Positions 1-7,247 of a DNA stretch of 16,996 nt are shown here, piece by piece. Every line of letters starts with the position of its first letter. Position 1 is the stretch's first letter. The stretch is from RGIG3009 sp045541305. GTDB lineage: Bacteria; Bacillota; Clostridia; Oscillospirales; Acutalibacteraceae. The stretch spans positions 1 through 16,996 of the forward strand of contig JAZQIV010000012.1 of assembly GCA_045541305.1 (NCBI GenBank), written 5' to 3'. The position numbers and the translations under genes were made by a program. The notes beneath the pieces are model-generated. The model saw only the letters and a list, made by a program, of their open reading frames with translations. It was not told the origin of the DNA and searched no databases.

Positions 1-1845
1 ATCCTGCAGTCTGCCTTCTTCGCTCTGGCCAACATCATGCCCGCCGACGAGGCCATCAAGTACATGAAGGAAGCCGCCACCAAGTCCTACCTGAAGAAGG
101 GCCAGGACGTGGTCGACATGAACCACAAGGCGATCGACGCCGGTGCTACCGCGTTCGTCAAGATCGACGTGCCGGCTGACTGGGCTACTGCTGAAGATAA
201 GGCTGTTGCCGAGACCGAAAACGGTCCTGCCAAACTGGTCAAGATGGTGGACAACATCATGAAACCCGTTGGCAAAATGGACGGTGACTCCTTGCCGGTT
301 TCCGCGTTTGTCGATCATGCTGACGGTACCTTTGAACAGGGTGCTTCCGCTTATGAGAAACGCGCCGTTGCGGTTCTGGTTCCCGAATGGGATCCCACCA
401 CTTGTGCCAAATGTAACAAGTGCGCCTTCGTTTGCCCGCATGCGACCATCCGTCCGTTCGCTCTGACGGAAGAGGAAGTCAACGCGGCTCCCGAAGCGAT
501 CAAGATCGCTCCGAAACCGATCATCAAAACCAACTATTCCTATACCATGGCTGTTTCGCCGATGGATTGTATGGGCTGCGGCGTCTGCGTGGGCGTTTGC
601 CCGACCAACTCGCTGAAAATGGTTTCCCGCGAGTCGCAGGATGCACAGCAGGCTGTGTTTGATTATTGTGTGGCCGATGTTGCCGAGAAACCGGAAGTGC
701 AGGGCAACACCGTGATCAGCAGTCAGTACAAACAACCGCTCTTAGAGTTCTCGGGCTCTTGCGCCGGTTGTGCGGAAACCGCTTATGCCCGTTTGATCAC
801 CCAGCTGTTTGGTGACAGAATGTATATCTCCAACGCCACCGGTTGTTCGTCCATCTGGGGCGGCCCTGCGGCAACCTCTCCGTACACCGTCAACAAGGAA
901 GGCCACGGTCCTGCGTGGGCGAACTCCTTGTTTGAGGATAACGCAGAGCACGGCTTCGGTATGTACCTGGGCCAGAAAGCCATCCGCGCCAGCTTGATCG
1001 AGCAGGTTGAAGAAATGACGAAATCCGACAAAGCCTCTGCGGAATTCAAGGCTGCGGCGGAAGCTTACCTCTCCACCGTGAACAACGGCGCCGAGAACGC
1101 CAAAGCCACCAAGGCTCTGGTTGCGGAGCTGGAAAAAGCAGCGGCACAGGGTTGCCCGACTGCTCCGGCCATTTTGGAGAAAAAGGAATATCTGTCCAAG
1201 AAGTCCGTTTGGGTATTCGGCGGCGACGGTTGGGCGTACGATATCGGTTTCGGCGGCGTGGACCACGTCCTCGCTTCCGGTGAAGACGTGAACATCATGG
1301 TCTTCGATACCGAAGTGTACTCCAACACCGGCGGTCAGGCTTCCAAGGCTTCGCAGATCGGTCAGGTGGCACAGTTCGCCGCTGCCGGTAAAGCGATCGC
1401 CAAGAAGAGCCTTGCCGAGATCGCGATGTCTTACGGTTACGTCTACGTGGCGCAGATCGCCATGGGTGCGGACATGAACCAGACCATCAAAGCGATCGCC
1501 GAAGCTGAAGCATATCCGGGCCCGTCCCTGATCATCGGCTATGCACCTTGCGAGATGCACAGCATCAAGGGCGGCATGGTCAACTGCCAGGCTGAGATGA
1601 AGAAGGCTGTGGATTGCGGTTACTGGAACATGTTCCGCTTCAACCCGGCTGCTGAGAAGAAATTCGTTATCGACAGCAAGGCTCCGACCACCAGCTATCG
1701 CGACTTCATCATGAACGAGGCTCGTTATTCCTCGCTGACCCGTTCGTTCCCCGAACGTGCCGAGGCGTTGTTCACCGAGGCGGAAGCCACGGCGATGAAA
1801 CGTTACGACCACTTGCTCAAGCTGCAAGCGTTGTATAACGAATAA
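1..1845 (+). CDS. nifJ: Pyruvate:ferredoxin (flavodoxin) oxidoreductase, C-terminal 614 residues (5' end outside window)
   Basis: The enzyme decarboxylates pyruvate to acetyl-CoA and CO2 and passes electrons to ferredoxin in the cytoplasm of anaerobes. The reading frame is open from base 1, so the true start lies upstream; the single-chain enzyme is usually about 1170-1190 residues, so roughly half is present. In fragment numbering, a two-cluster ferredoxin domain shows Cys135/138/141/145 and Cys190/193/196/200. The thiamine-diphosphate domain follows, with GGDGW at 407-411 and NTGGQ at 442-446. The proximal 4Fe-4S cluster ligands appear to be Cys254, Cys257, Cys282 and Cys517; the CxxC spacing and the 25-residue gap match the known architecture of this enzyme. 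No key residue is missing in the visible part. The gene is followed by a strong terminator, so it ends its transcript. Identification is secure. The symbol follows common usage (nifJ/por) and does not imply nitrogen fixation. Confidence 0.97.
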   Translation: MLQSAFFALANIMPADEAIKYMKEAATKSYLKKGQDVVDMNHKAIDAGATAFVKIDVPADWATAEDKAVAETENGPAKLVKMVDNIMKPVGKMDGDSLPVSAFVDHADGTFEQGASAYEKRAVAVLVPEWDPTTCAKCNKCAFVCPHATIRPFALTEEEVNAAPEAIKIAPKPIIKTNYSYTMAVSPMDCMGCGVCVGVCPTNSLKMVSRESQDAQQAVFDYCVADVAEKPEVQGNTVISSQYKQPLLEFSGSCAGCAETAYARLITQLFGDRMYISNATGCSSIWGGPAATSPYTVNKEGHGPAWANSLFEDNAEHGFGMYLGQKAIRASLIEQVEEMTKSDKASAEFKAAAEAYLSTVNNGAENAKATKALVAELEKAAAQGCPTAPAILEKKEYLSKKSVWVFGGDGWAYDIGFGGVDHVLASGEDVNIMVFDTEVYSNTGGQASKASQIGQVAQFAAAGKAIAKKSLAEIAMSYGYVYVAQIAMGADMNQTIKAIAEAEAYPGPSLIIGYAPCEMHSIKGGMVNCQAEMKKAVDCGYWNMFRFNPAAEKKFVIDSKAPTTSYRDFIMNEARYSSLTRSFPERAEALFTEAEATAMKRYDHLLKLQALYNE

Positions 1846-1859
1846 TCCTTTACAAATCA

Positions 1860-1899
1860 CCCGCTCTGCCGATTTCGGCAGGGCGGGCTTTGTTTTCTT
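1860..1899 (+). terminator. Rho-independent terminator of nifJ
   Basis: A 12-bp stem (1860-1871 with 1876-1887, one G-T pair) closes an ATTT loop and is followed by CTTTGTTTTCTT. It starts 14 bases after the nifJ stop codon. The T-rich tail runs straight into the -35 box of the next gene. Confidence 0.93.
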
Positions 1900-1926
1900 G
1901 ACATTTTTTTGCGGCGTTTGTATACT
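1898..1926 (+). promoter_or_regulatory. Sigma-A-type promoter of the ABC exporter gene
   Basis: TTGACA (1898-1903) and TATACT (1921-1926) are separated by exactly 17 bases. This is close to the vegetative consensus and suggests strong constitutive transcription. Its -35 box abuts the T-tract of the nifJ terminator. Confidence 0.88.
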
Positions 1927-1962
1927 AAAAACATTGTAACGAAAGAGAGGGTGGTGTGATCG

Positions 1963-3900
1963 ATGCGTCCGATGGGCCCGCCGCCGAGCGATTTTAACGA
2001 AAAACTCAAAGAACCGTTGCCCAAAAGCCTGCGCGAGGTACCCGGGTATATCAAACGCGTGTTTTCGGGCTTTTTCACGCGCCTGCTTTATATTCTGAAA
2101 TTGGTGTGGGAAGCTAAAAAATCGTTGCTGGTCACCATGATCTTCATGGCGGCGTTCAACGGTGTGTCGCCGGTGCTTTCGGCGTATATTTCTGCCAATC
2201 TTCTCAACCGCGTTGCCGATGTGCTGGCGCTGCAAATGCCGTCGTTCAGCACGATTGCTGCCATACTGCTGCCCGCCATGCTGCTGCAGTTCGGGTACAT
2301 GTTTTTTGTGAGCCTTGTGAATAACGTCAGCAACATGGTCACCCGCGTTTCCAGCGAGATCGTGACCAACCACGTCAAACGCAAGATCATGCACAAGGCC
2401 AAGGAGCTGGACATTGCTTCCTTTGACATTCCGGATTTTTACGAACGGCTGGAAAACGCCAACCGCGAAGCGGGCATGCGCCCCATCGAGGTGATCCGTT
2501 CCACGTTTAATATTGTGAGCACCGCGATTTCCGCGATCAGCTTTATTGTGATTTTGTCTGCCATTGCGTGGTTCGCGCCGCTGGTGGTGATCGTGCTTTC
2601 GGTCCCCAGTGCCATTATCACGTTTTCGTATCGCAAAAAGAATTTCCATTACATGCGCTTCCGCTCCAAGGAACGCCGCCAGATGGCGTACTATTCCGGC
2701 CTGCTGGTGGATAAAGACATGGTCAAGGAGCTGCGCTTGTTCGGGCTGGCGGATACCTTTATTTTTAACTATAACCGCGTGTTTGATCGGTATTTCAAAG
2801 GCGTGAAAAAGCTCATCACGGGAGAAAGCGCGTGGAACATTGCGGTTTCGCTGGTGACCACCACCGTGAACTGTGCGCTGTTCTTCTTCATTGCTTACAC
2901 GGTGACGATGGGCAACGGTGAGATCGGTGATTATTCGCTGTACACCGGTGCTCTCACCTCCATAGCCTCCTGCGTTGCTACCTTGGTGGCCACCACGTCC
3001 AGCATTTACGAGGGCACGCTGTTTATCGATAACATGATCGTGTTCATGAACGAAAAAAGGCGCATCGTGCCCGTGCTGCCGCAGGCGCGCCACGTTACGC
3101 GACATATCGGTCACACCATCGAGTTTCGCGACGTATCGTTCTGCTATCCCGGTACCGAGCGCCCCGTGTTGCAACACGTGAGTTTCACGGTGAACCCCGG
3201 TGATACCGTGGTGCTGGTTGGCTTGAACGGCGCAGGCAAAACTACACTGTTAAAATTGCTGACCCGATTGTACGATCCCACCGAGGGTGTCGTTTTGCTG
3301 GATGGCCACGATATCCGCGAATACGATCCCGCCGAGCTGTACGATATGTTCGGCGTAATTTTCCAGGATTTCGGGAAATACGCGTTTACCGTGAAAGATA
3401 ACATCCACTTTGGCGATATTACCAAGCCGCAGGATGAGGGAGCGATCCGCGACGCCGCCACAGCGAGTGCGGCGGACGATTTTATTTCCCGCCTGCCGCA
3501 GGGGTACGATACCCCGCTGATGCGCATTTTCGAGCAAACCGGCATTGAGCCCTCCATCGGTCAATGGCAGAAGCTGGCGATCGCCCGTGCGTTTTATTCG
3601 GATTCCGACGTGCTGATTCTGGATGAACCGACCGCTTCGCTGGATGCGATTGCCGAGCAGGAGATTTTCAACCAGTTTGACCGTTTGCGGGAGGATAAGA
3701 CCACATTTTTTGTGTCACACCGCTTATCCAGTGCCACCATTGCCACCAAAATTTTGGTGTTGGACGGCGGCCGCTTGACCGAAGTGGGCAATCACGCAGA
3801 ACTAATGCGCGCCAAGGGTACGTATTACGAGCTGTTTACCACACAAGCCAGTCGCTATCTGGCAGAAGACGCCGAACGCAAAGGCGCACCCTCAGTTTGA
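1963..3900 (+). CDS. ABC exporter half-transporter (fused membrane domain and ATPase)
   Basis: This 645-residue protein has a long cytoplasmic N-terminus (1-50), about six predicted membrane helices (roughly 54-80, 97-120, 178-200, 203-222, 290-316, 327-348) and a C-terminal ATPase. The ATPase shows Walker A GLNGAGKT (420-427), the Q-loop Gln468, Walker B VLILDEP (550-556) with catalytic Glu555, and the switch His586. The signature is PSIGQ (530-534) followed by WQK, where LSGGQ is usual. The architecture is that of ABCB-type exporters of peptides, lipids or drugs; the substrate cannot be read from the sequence. ATG 1963 is the first possible start because TGA lies in frame at 1957-1959, and GAGAGGG at 1945-1951 is an acceptable if distant ribosome site. 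No second half-transporter is adjacent, so it may form a homodimer or pair with a product encoded elsewhere. It is apparently monocistronic. Confidence 0.93.
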   Translation: MRPMGPPPSDFNEKLKEPLPKSLREVPGYIKRVFSGFFTRLLYILKLVWEAKKSLLVTMIFMAAFNGVSPVLSAYISANLLNRVADVLALQMPSFSTIAAILLPAMLLQFGYMFFVSLVNNVSNMVTRVSSEIVTNHVKRKIMHKAKELDIASFDIPDFYERLENANREAGMRPIEVIRSTFNIVSTAISAISFIVILSAIAWFAPLVVIVLSVPSAIITFSYRKKNFHYMRFRSKERRQMAYYSGLLVDKDMVKELRLFGLADTFIFNYNRVFDRYFKGVKKLITGESAWNIAVSLVTTTVNCALFFFIAYTVTMGNGEIGDYSLYTGALTSIASCVATLVATTSSIYEGTLFIDNMIVFMNEKRRIVPVLPQARHVTRHIGHTIEFRDVSFCYPGTERPVLQHVSFTVNPGDTVVLVGLNGAGKTTLLKLLTRLYDPTEGVVLLDGHDIREYDPAELYDMFGVIFQDFGKYAFTVKDNIHFGDITKPQDEGAIRDAATASAADDFISRLPQGYDTPLMRIFEQTGIEPSIGQWQKLAIARAFYSDSDVLILDEPTASLDAIAEQEIFNQFDRLREDKTTFFVSHRLSSATIATKILVLDGGRLTEVGNHAELMRAKGTYYELFTTQASRYLAEDAERKGAPSV

Positions 3901-3915
3901 GGGTGCGCCTTTTTT
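3882..3915 (+). terminator. Terminator overlapping the end of the ABC exporter gene
   Basis: A 12-bp perfect stem (3882-3893 with 3899-3910) closes a 5-base loop and is followed by a T-run (3910-3915). The last codons and the TGA stop (3898-3900) of the exporter lie inside the hairpin, so the stem also encodes its C-terminal residues. Confidence 0.93.
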
Positions 3916-3931
3916 GAATTCACCGTTTATT

Positions 3932-3961
3932 CATCAAAACTTTTGTGTGGTTACGTATACT
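3932..3961 (+). promoter_or_regulatory. Possible promoter of the YjdF-like gene
   Basis: TATACT at 3956-3961 is a good -10 box upstream of the start at 3986. I see no convincing -35 box at the proper distance: the region 3932-3938 reads CATCAAA. A start of transcription near 3968 would leave a very short leader containing the ribosome site. Confidence 0.4.
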
Positions 3962-3985
3962 ATATAAGGAAAAGGAGGTTTTTGC

Positions 3986-4702
3986 ATGCCAAAAGCAAAA
4001 AACGTGTCGGTGCGGCAGGTCGTTTCGATTGCCGTGTTTATCACCATGGTGGTATCCACCGCGGTGCTCGCTGTTTCCATGGCGCTGGCACCGTCCGAAC
4101 CCGCCGAGGGCGTTACCCGTATCAAAAGCGATTACGGGCTGATGCTGCTGCAATCCATCCTGGGTATCTTTGCCATGCTGCTGCCGCGCTGGTTGTCGCA
4201 TAAATGGGGTGTGGAGATCCCGTCGCTCATGATGATCTTATACGCGGTGTTTTTGTATTGCGCCATCTATTTGGGTGAAGTGCGCGGGTTTTATTACCTG
4301 ATTCCGTATTGGGATACCATTTTACACACGTTCAGCGGCGTGGCGCTGGGTGCACTCGGCTTTTCCGTGTTGAGTCTGCTCAACAAGACCGATCGCGTCC
4401 CGTTTAATCTAAGCCCTGCGTTTGTGGCGCTGTTTGCCTTTTGCTTTGCGATCGCGGTGGACGTTGTGTGGGAAATTTACGAATATGTGGTGGACGGCGC
4501 GCTTGCAATGAACATGCAAAAGCATGCGGCCGCAAGCGGTCAAGCGCTGATCGGTCGGGCGGCGCTTGGCGATACCATGACCGATCTCATCGTGGATTCT
4601 GTGGGTGCGCTGTTCATTTCGCTGGTGGGCTACGTATCGCTCAAATGGAAAAAAGGTTGGGTTGAAAAACTGCTGCTGCGCATTCGCAAGAAAACCGGTT
4701 AA
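3986..4702 (+). CDS. YjdF/DUF2238-like integral membrane protein
   Basis: A 238-residue membrane protein with about five to six hydrophobic segments (roughly 11-34, 50-68, 78-97, 108-131, 143-163, 200-218). Conserved polar residues typical of the YjdF/DUF2238 family are visible within or beside the helices: WDTILHTFSG (109-118, His114), VWEIYE (161-166, Glu163 and Glu166) and GDTMTDLIVDSVG (195-207; Asp196, Asp200, Asp204). The pattern of His, Glu and Asp in the membrane suggests metal or proton binding, but the family has no firmly established biochemical role that I know of. ATG 3986 is preceded at a 7-base distance by AAAGGAGG (3971-3978), an excellent ribosome site. Its stop codon overlaps the stop of the convergent SpoIID-family gene. 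Family assignment is from motif memory, so moderately sure. Confidence 0.8.
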   Translation: MPKAKNVSVRQVVSIAVFITMVVSTAVLAVSMALAPSEPAEGVTRIKSDYGLMLLQSILGIFAMLLPRWLSHKWGVEIPSLMMILYAVFLYCAIYLGEVRGFYYLIPYWDTILHTFSGVALGALGFSVLSLLNKTDRVPFNLSPAFVALFAFCFAIAVDVVWEIYEYVVDGALAMNMQKHAAASGQALIGRAALGDTMTDLIVDSVGALFISLVGYVSLKWKKGWVEKLLLRIRKKTG

Positions 4703-5673
4703 GACACCGTAACACCTGTGTAATAATGCTTCAGGATTTCGTCGTACGTAAAGCCTTGCTCCGCCATGGCCTTGGCGCCGTGCTGACTCATGCCCACGCC
4801 ATGGCCGTACCCGCTCACGGTAAACGTGAAGCCGTCCGCCCCGTGTTCAACGGAAAAGCAGGCGGATTTGAGTTTCAGCGCTTCGCGCACGTCTTTTCCG
4901 GCAAACGATTTTCCGCCGATCGTGATCGCGGTCACGGTGCCGGATTCCGATAATGTGGGAGTGCCCGTGATCCAGCCGCCGGCATTGCCCGAAAGCGATA
5001 ACGTGGGAAAGGCGGCGGCAAAATCGGCATCGGGGATCACAACCATCTCTTTGTAGTGGGAGCACAAGGTGTCTCCGCTGCTCACAACGGGCTGCAGATA
5101 CGCAAATTCATTGCCCCATATCACAGATGCCGCTTCGGTTCGGCCCGCGTTGGCGCTGTGGTAGGCGGCAAAGATCGGTTCCCCGTTGTACAGCACCCGT
5201 TTGCCGTATACCGCATCCACCGCGGCGGCAATGGTTTGCAAATGCTTGTCGTAGGAATCTCCCCAAAGCGCTTTGAGCCCCTCGGGTGAATAGGTGGTGG
5301 GGAACGAAGACGGCACGGCGGAAAAATCAGCGCCCTGCATGTCGGCGTTATCCGCCTGCCGCTTTTTCTCGTAGGTGTAATATGTATAAGATGCGACCGC
5401 CTGCGCTTTTAGTGCCTCTTCGGGGTAGGATGCCGGCATCTCGGATGCCACGGTGTAGATCAAAAAATCCCGCTCGGAAAAGGTGTAGATCACGCCGGCG
5501 CTTGTGTCCAGCACCTTGAAAACCGCGTCGGTAGATGGTGGCGGATCGGGGTTGTCCGGCGTTGTGATGGGCGCGTTTGGTGCGGGTGCGGGATCGGGCA
5601 GCCGCAAGGTGGGCAGGGGTACCAACAAAAAAACACAGTAGCAAATTATGCAAATTCCCAGATACGCTTTCAT
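4699..5673 (-). CDS. spoIID: SpoIID/LytB-family protein (stage II sporulation protein D-like)
   Basis: SpoIID is a membrane-anchored lytic transglycosylase that degrades peptidoglycan with SpoIIP and SpoIIM during forespore engulfment. This 324-residue protein has one N-terminal membrane helix (about 4-20), a proline-rich linker (21-46) and the SpoIID domain. The family's catalytic Glu matches Glu78 in ASEMPASYPEEALKAQAV (76-93), and the C-terminal signature GYGHGVGMSQHGA lies at 288-300. Length is close to the roughly 340 residues of the Bacillus protein. The reading frame is open to 5721, but I chose the start at 5673 because AAGGAGG (complement of 5679-5685) sits five bases before it and the membrane anchor follows directly. 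I find no convincing sigma-A or sigma-E promoter upstream. Other SpoIID/LytB proteins occur outside sporulation, so the symbol is a family call rather than proven orthology. Confidence 0.88.
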   Translation of the reverse strand: MKAYLGICIICYCVFLLVPLPTLRLPDPAPAPNAPITTPDNPDPPPSTDAVFKVLDTSAGVIYTFSERDFLIYTVASEMPASYPEEALKAQAVASYTYYTYEKKRQADNADMQGADFSAVPSSFPTTYSPEGLKALWGDSYDKHLQTIAAAVDAVYGKRVLYNGEPIFAAYHSANAGRTEAASVIWGNEFAYLQPVVSSGDTLCSHYKEMVVIPDADFAAAFPTLSLSGNAGGWITGTPTLSESGTVTAITIGGKSFAGKDVREALKLKSACFSVEHGADGFTFTVSGYGHGVGMSQHGAKAMAEQGFTYDEILKHYYTGVTVS

Positions 5674-5678
5674 AACAT

Positions 5679-5685
5679 CCTCCTT
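5679..5685 (-). promoter_or_regulatory. Ribosome binding site fixing the SpoIID start
   Basis: The minus strand reads AAGGAGG, five bases upstream of the ATG at 5673. It rules out the longer reading frame that starts at 5721, which would add 16 residues ahead of the membrane anchor. Confidence 0.85.
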
Positions 5686-5703
5686 GTGATCGACAAAAAA
5701 TAT

Positions 5704-5732
5704 TTGACATTTTACGGTCAAGCGTGCATAAT
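5704..5732 (+). promoter_or_regulatory. Sigma-A-type promoter of citrate synthase
   Basis: TTGACA (5704-5709) and CATAAT (5727-5732) are 17 bases apart. The -35 box forms one arm of an imperfect inverted repeat, TTGAC-N8-GTCAA (5704-5721), which could be an operator. Confidence 0.82.
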
Positions 5733-5767
5733 AGAAACAATATTTTCAAAAAAGGGAAGAACCATGC

Positions 5768-7141
5768 ATGGAAAGTTTATTTGAAATGGACAATTTGTTC
5801 GAAAACTCTTTGTTCACATCTTTATGCGATCAAATAAAAGAAAATAACCATATTCCGCGGGAACGCTATAACAATTACGACGTTAAGCGCGGCTTGCGTA
5901 ATGCAGACGGCACCGGTGTGGTTGCCGGCCTTACCCGCATTTGTAACGTTCACGGCTACGTGCTGTCCGAGGGTGAAAAGCAATCCGTCGAGGGTGAGCT
6001 TACCTATCGCGGGTATCACATCGAGGATCTGGTAAACGGTAGCCATGGGCAGGGCCGTTTTGGGTTTGAGGAAGTTGTTTTCTTGCTGCTATTCGGCAGC
6101 CTACCCACTAAAGAACAGCTGGCGAGATTTAATGATCTGCTGGCACAAAGCCGCGATCTGCCGGAATATTTTGCGGAGGATATGATTCTCAAAGCCCCGT
6201 CGCCGGATATCATGAATAAGATGGCGCGTTCGGTGCTCACCATGTATTCCTATGACTCCCATCCCGAACCGGAAAACACGGAAAACGTGCTGCGGCAATG
6301 TGTGCAGCTGATCGCCATGCTGCCCACGGTGCTGGGCTATGCGTATCAGGTCAAACGCCGCCATTACGATAAGGAAAGCATGTATTTTCACCCGATGCTG
6401 CCGTTTCTGTCCACCTCGGAAACCATTTTGCGAACCATCCGTGCGGATGCCAAATATACCGAGGAAGAGGCGCGTCTGCTGGATCTGTGCCTGATGCTGC
6501 ATGCGGAGCACGGCGGCGGTAACAACTCGGCGTTTGCCACGCGCGTGTTGTCCTCCTCCGGCACCGACACGTATTCGGCAATTGCTGCCGCGATCGGCTC
6601 GCTCAAAGGTCACCGTCACGGTGGTGCCAATCTTAAGGTCACGCAGATGCTGCGTGAGCTGATGGCGAACATTCAAAACAAGGATGACGATGAAGAAATT
6701 GCCGCCTATCTCGGCAAGATCCTGCGCAACGAAGCGGGGGACGGTTCGGGCCTGATCTATGGCATGGGGCACGCGGTGTACACGCTGTCGGATCCTCGTG
6801 CGGTGATTCTCAAGCGCGAGGCCAAGCGCATCGCGGAGACAAACGGATATGCCGAAGAATTCCGCCTGTTGGATGCCGTGGAACGCCTGACACCCGGTGT
6901 CATGAAAGAGGTGCGCGGTATCGACCGTGCGCTGTGCGCCAACGTGGATATGTATTCGGGCCTTGTGTATCGTTCGCTGGGCATTTCCGAGGATCTGTTT
7001 ACCCCGTTGTTTGCGGTGGCGCGAATCAGCGGTTGGTGTGCGCATCGGTTGGAGGAATATCTCACGGGCAAACGCATTATTCGTCCGGCGTACAAACCGT
7101 ACAGCCATGACAAGGAATATACTCCGCTCGAAAAACGATAA
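5768..7141 (+). CDS. gltA: Citrate synthase
   Basis: The enzyme condenses oxaloacetate with acetyl-CoA to citrate, the entry step of the (often partial) TCA pathway that feeds glutamate synthesis in anaerobes. The protein is up to 457 residues. By motif alignment the active-site residues are His284 (GHRHGGANL, 281-289), His335 (YGMGHAVY, 331-338) and Asp394 (NVDMYSG, 392-398). His248 in AEHGG and the C-terminal RPAY (439-442) are also typical. Start choice is uncertain: ATG 5768 gives 457 residues and ATG 5786 gives 451. An out-of-frame ATG at 5764 opens a six-codon frame ending at 5784, one base before ATG 5786. The ribosome site AAGGGA (about 5752-5757) is spaced better for 5764 than for 5768. 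No aconitase or isocitrate dehydrogenase gene is adjacent. A 2-methylcitrate synthase activity cannot be excluded from sequence alone. Confidence 0.95.
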   Translation: MESLFEMDNLFENSLFTSLCDQIKENNHIPRERYNNYDVKRGLRNADGTGVVAGLTRICNVHGYVLSEGEKQSVEGELTYRGYHIEDLVNGSHGQGRFGFEEVVFLLLFGSLPTKEQLARFNDLLAQSRDLPEYFAEDMILKAPSPDIMNKMARSVLTMYSYDSHPEPENTENVLRQCVQLIAMLPTVLGYAYQVKRRHYDKESMYFHPMLPFLSTSETILRTIRADAKYTEEEARLLDLCLMLHAEHGGGNNSAFATRVLSSSGTDTYSAIAAAIGSLKGHRHGGANLKVTQMLRELMANIQNKDDDEEIAAYLGKILRNEAGDGSGLIYGMGHAVYTLSDPRAVILKREAKRIAETNGYAEEFRLLDAVERLTPGVMKEVRGIDRALCANVDMYSGLVYRSLGISEDLFTPLFAVARISGWCAHRLEEYLTGKRIIRPAYKPYSHDKEYTPLEKR

Positions 7142-7148
7142 GCAAACA

Positions 7149-7184
7149 GCGGCGCACCACAACCGTGTGGCGCGCCGCCTTTTT
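7149..7184 (+). terminator. Terminator of citrate synthase
   Basis: A 12-bp GC-rich stem (7149-7160 with 7167-7178, one A-C mismatch) closes a 6-base loop and is followed by C and TTTTT (7180-7184). It begins eight bases after the stop codon. Confidence 0.88.
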
Positions 7185-7197
7185 GTAACGCACGCGG

Positions 7198-7225
7198 TTG
7201 ATTTTTTCAAAAAACGTGGTACAAT
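7198..7225 (+). promoter_or_regulatory. Extended -10 promoter of the acidic-tailed membrane protein
   Basis: TTGATT (7198-7203) and TACAAT (7220-7225) are separated by 16 bases, and TGG (7217-7219) directly precedes the -10 box as an extended -10 element. It lies just after the citrate synthase terminator. Confidence 0.8.
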
Positions 7226-7247
7226 ATAGAGCAAAAGAGGGATGCCT

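Noticed and set aside
742..3177. 811-codon open reading frame on the minus strand across nifJ and the ABC exporter
   Set aside because: It is antisense to two securely identified genes and crosses their terminator and promoter. Its translation is rich in His, Arg and Gly with no domain, as expected from the complement of biased codons.
5674..5767. Sporulation (sigma-E) promoter for the SpoIID-family gene
   Set aside because: I searched the minus strand and found no ATA-type -35 and CATA-type -10 at correct spacing. TTGACC on that strand lacks a matching -10.
6101..7234. 377-codon minus-strand frame opposite citrate synthase
   Set aside because: Shadow of citrate synthase: Arg/His-rich, no domain, and it would start inside the promoter of the next gene.
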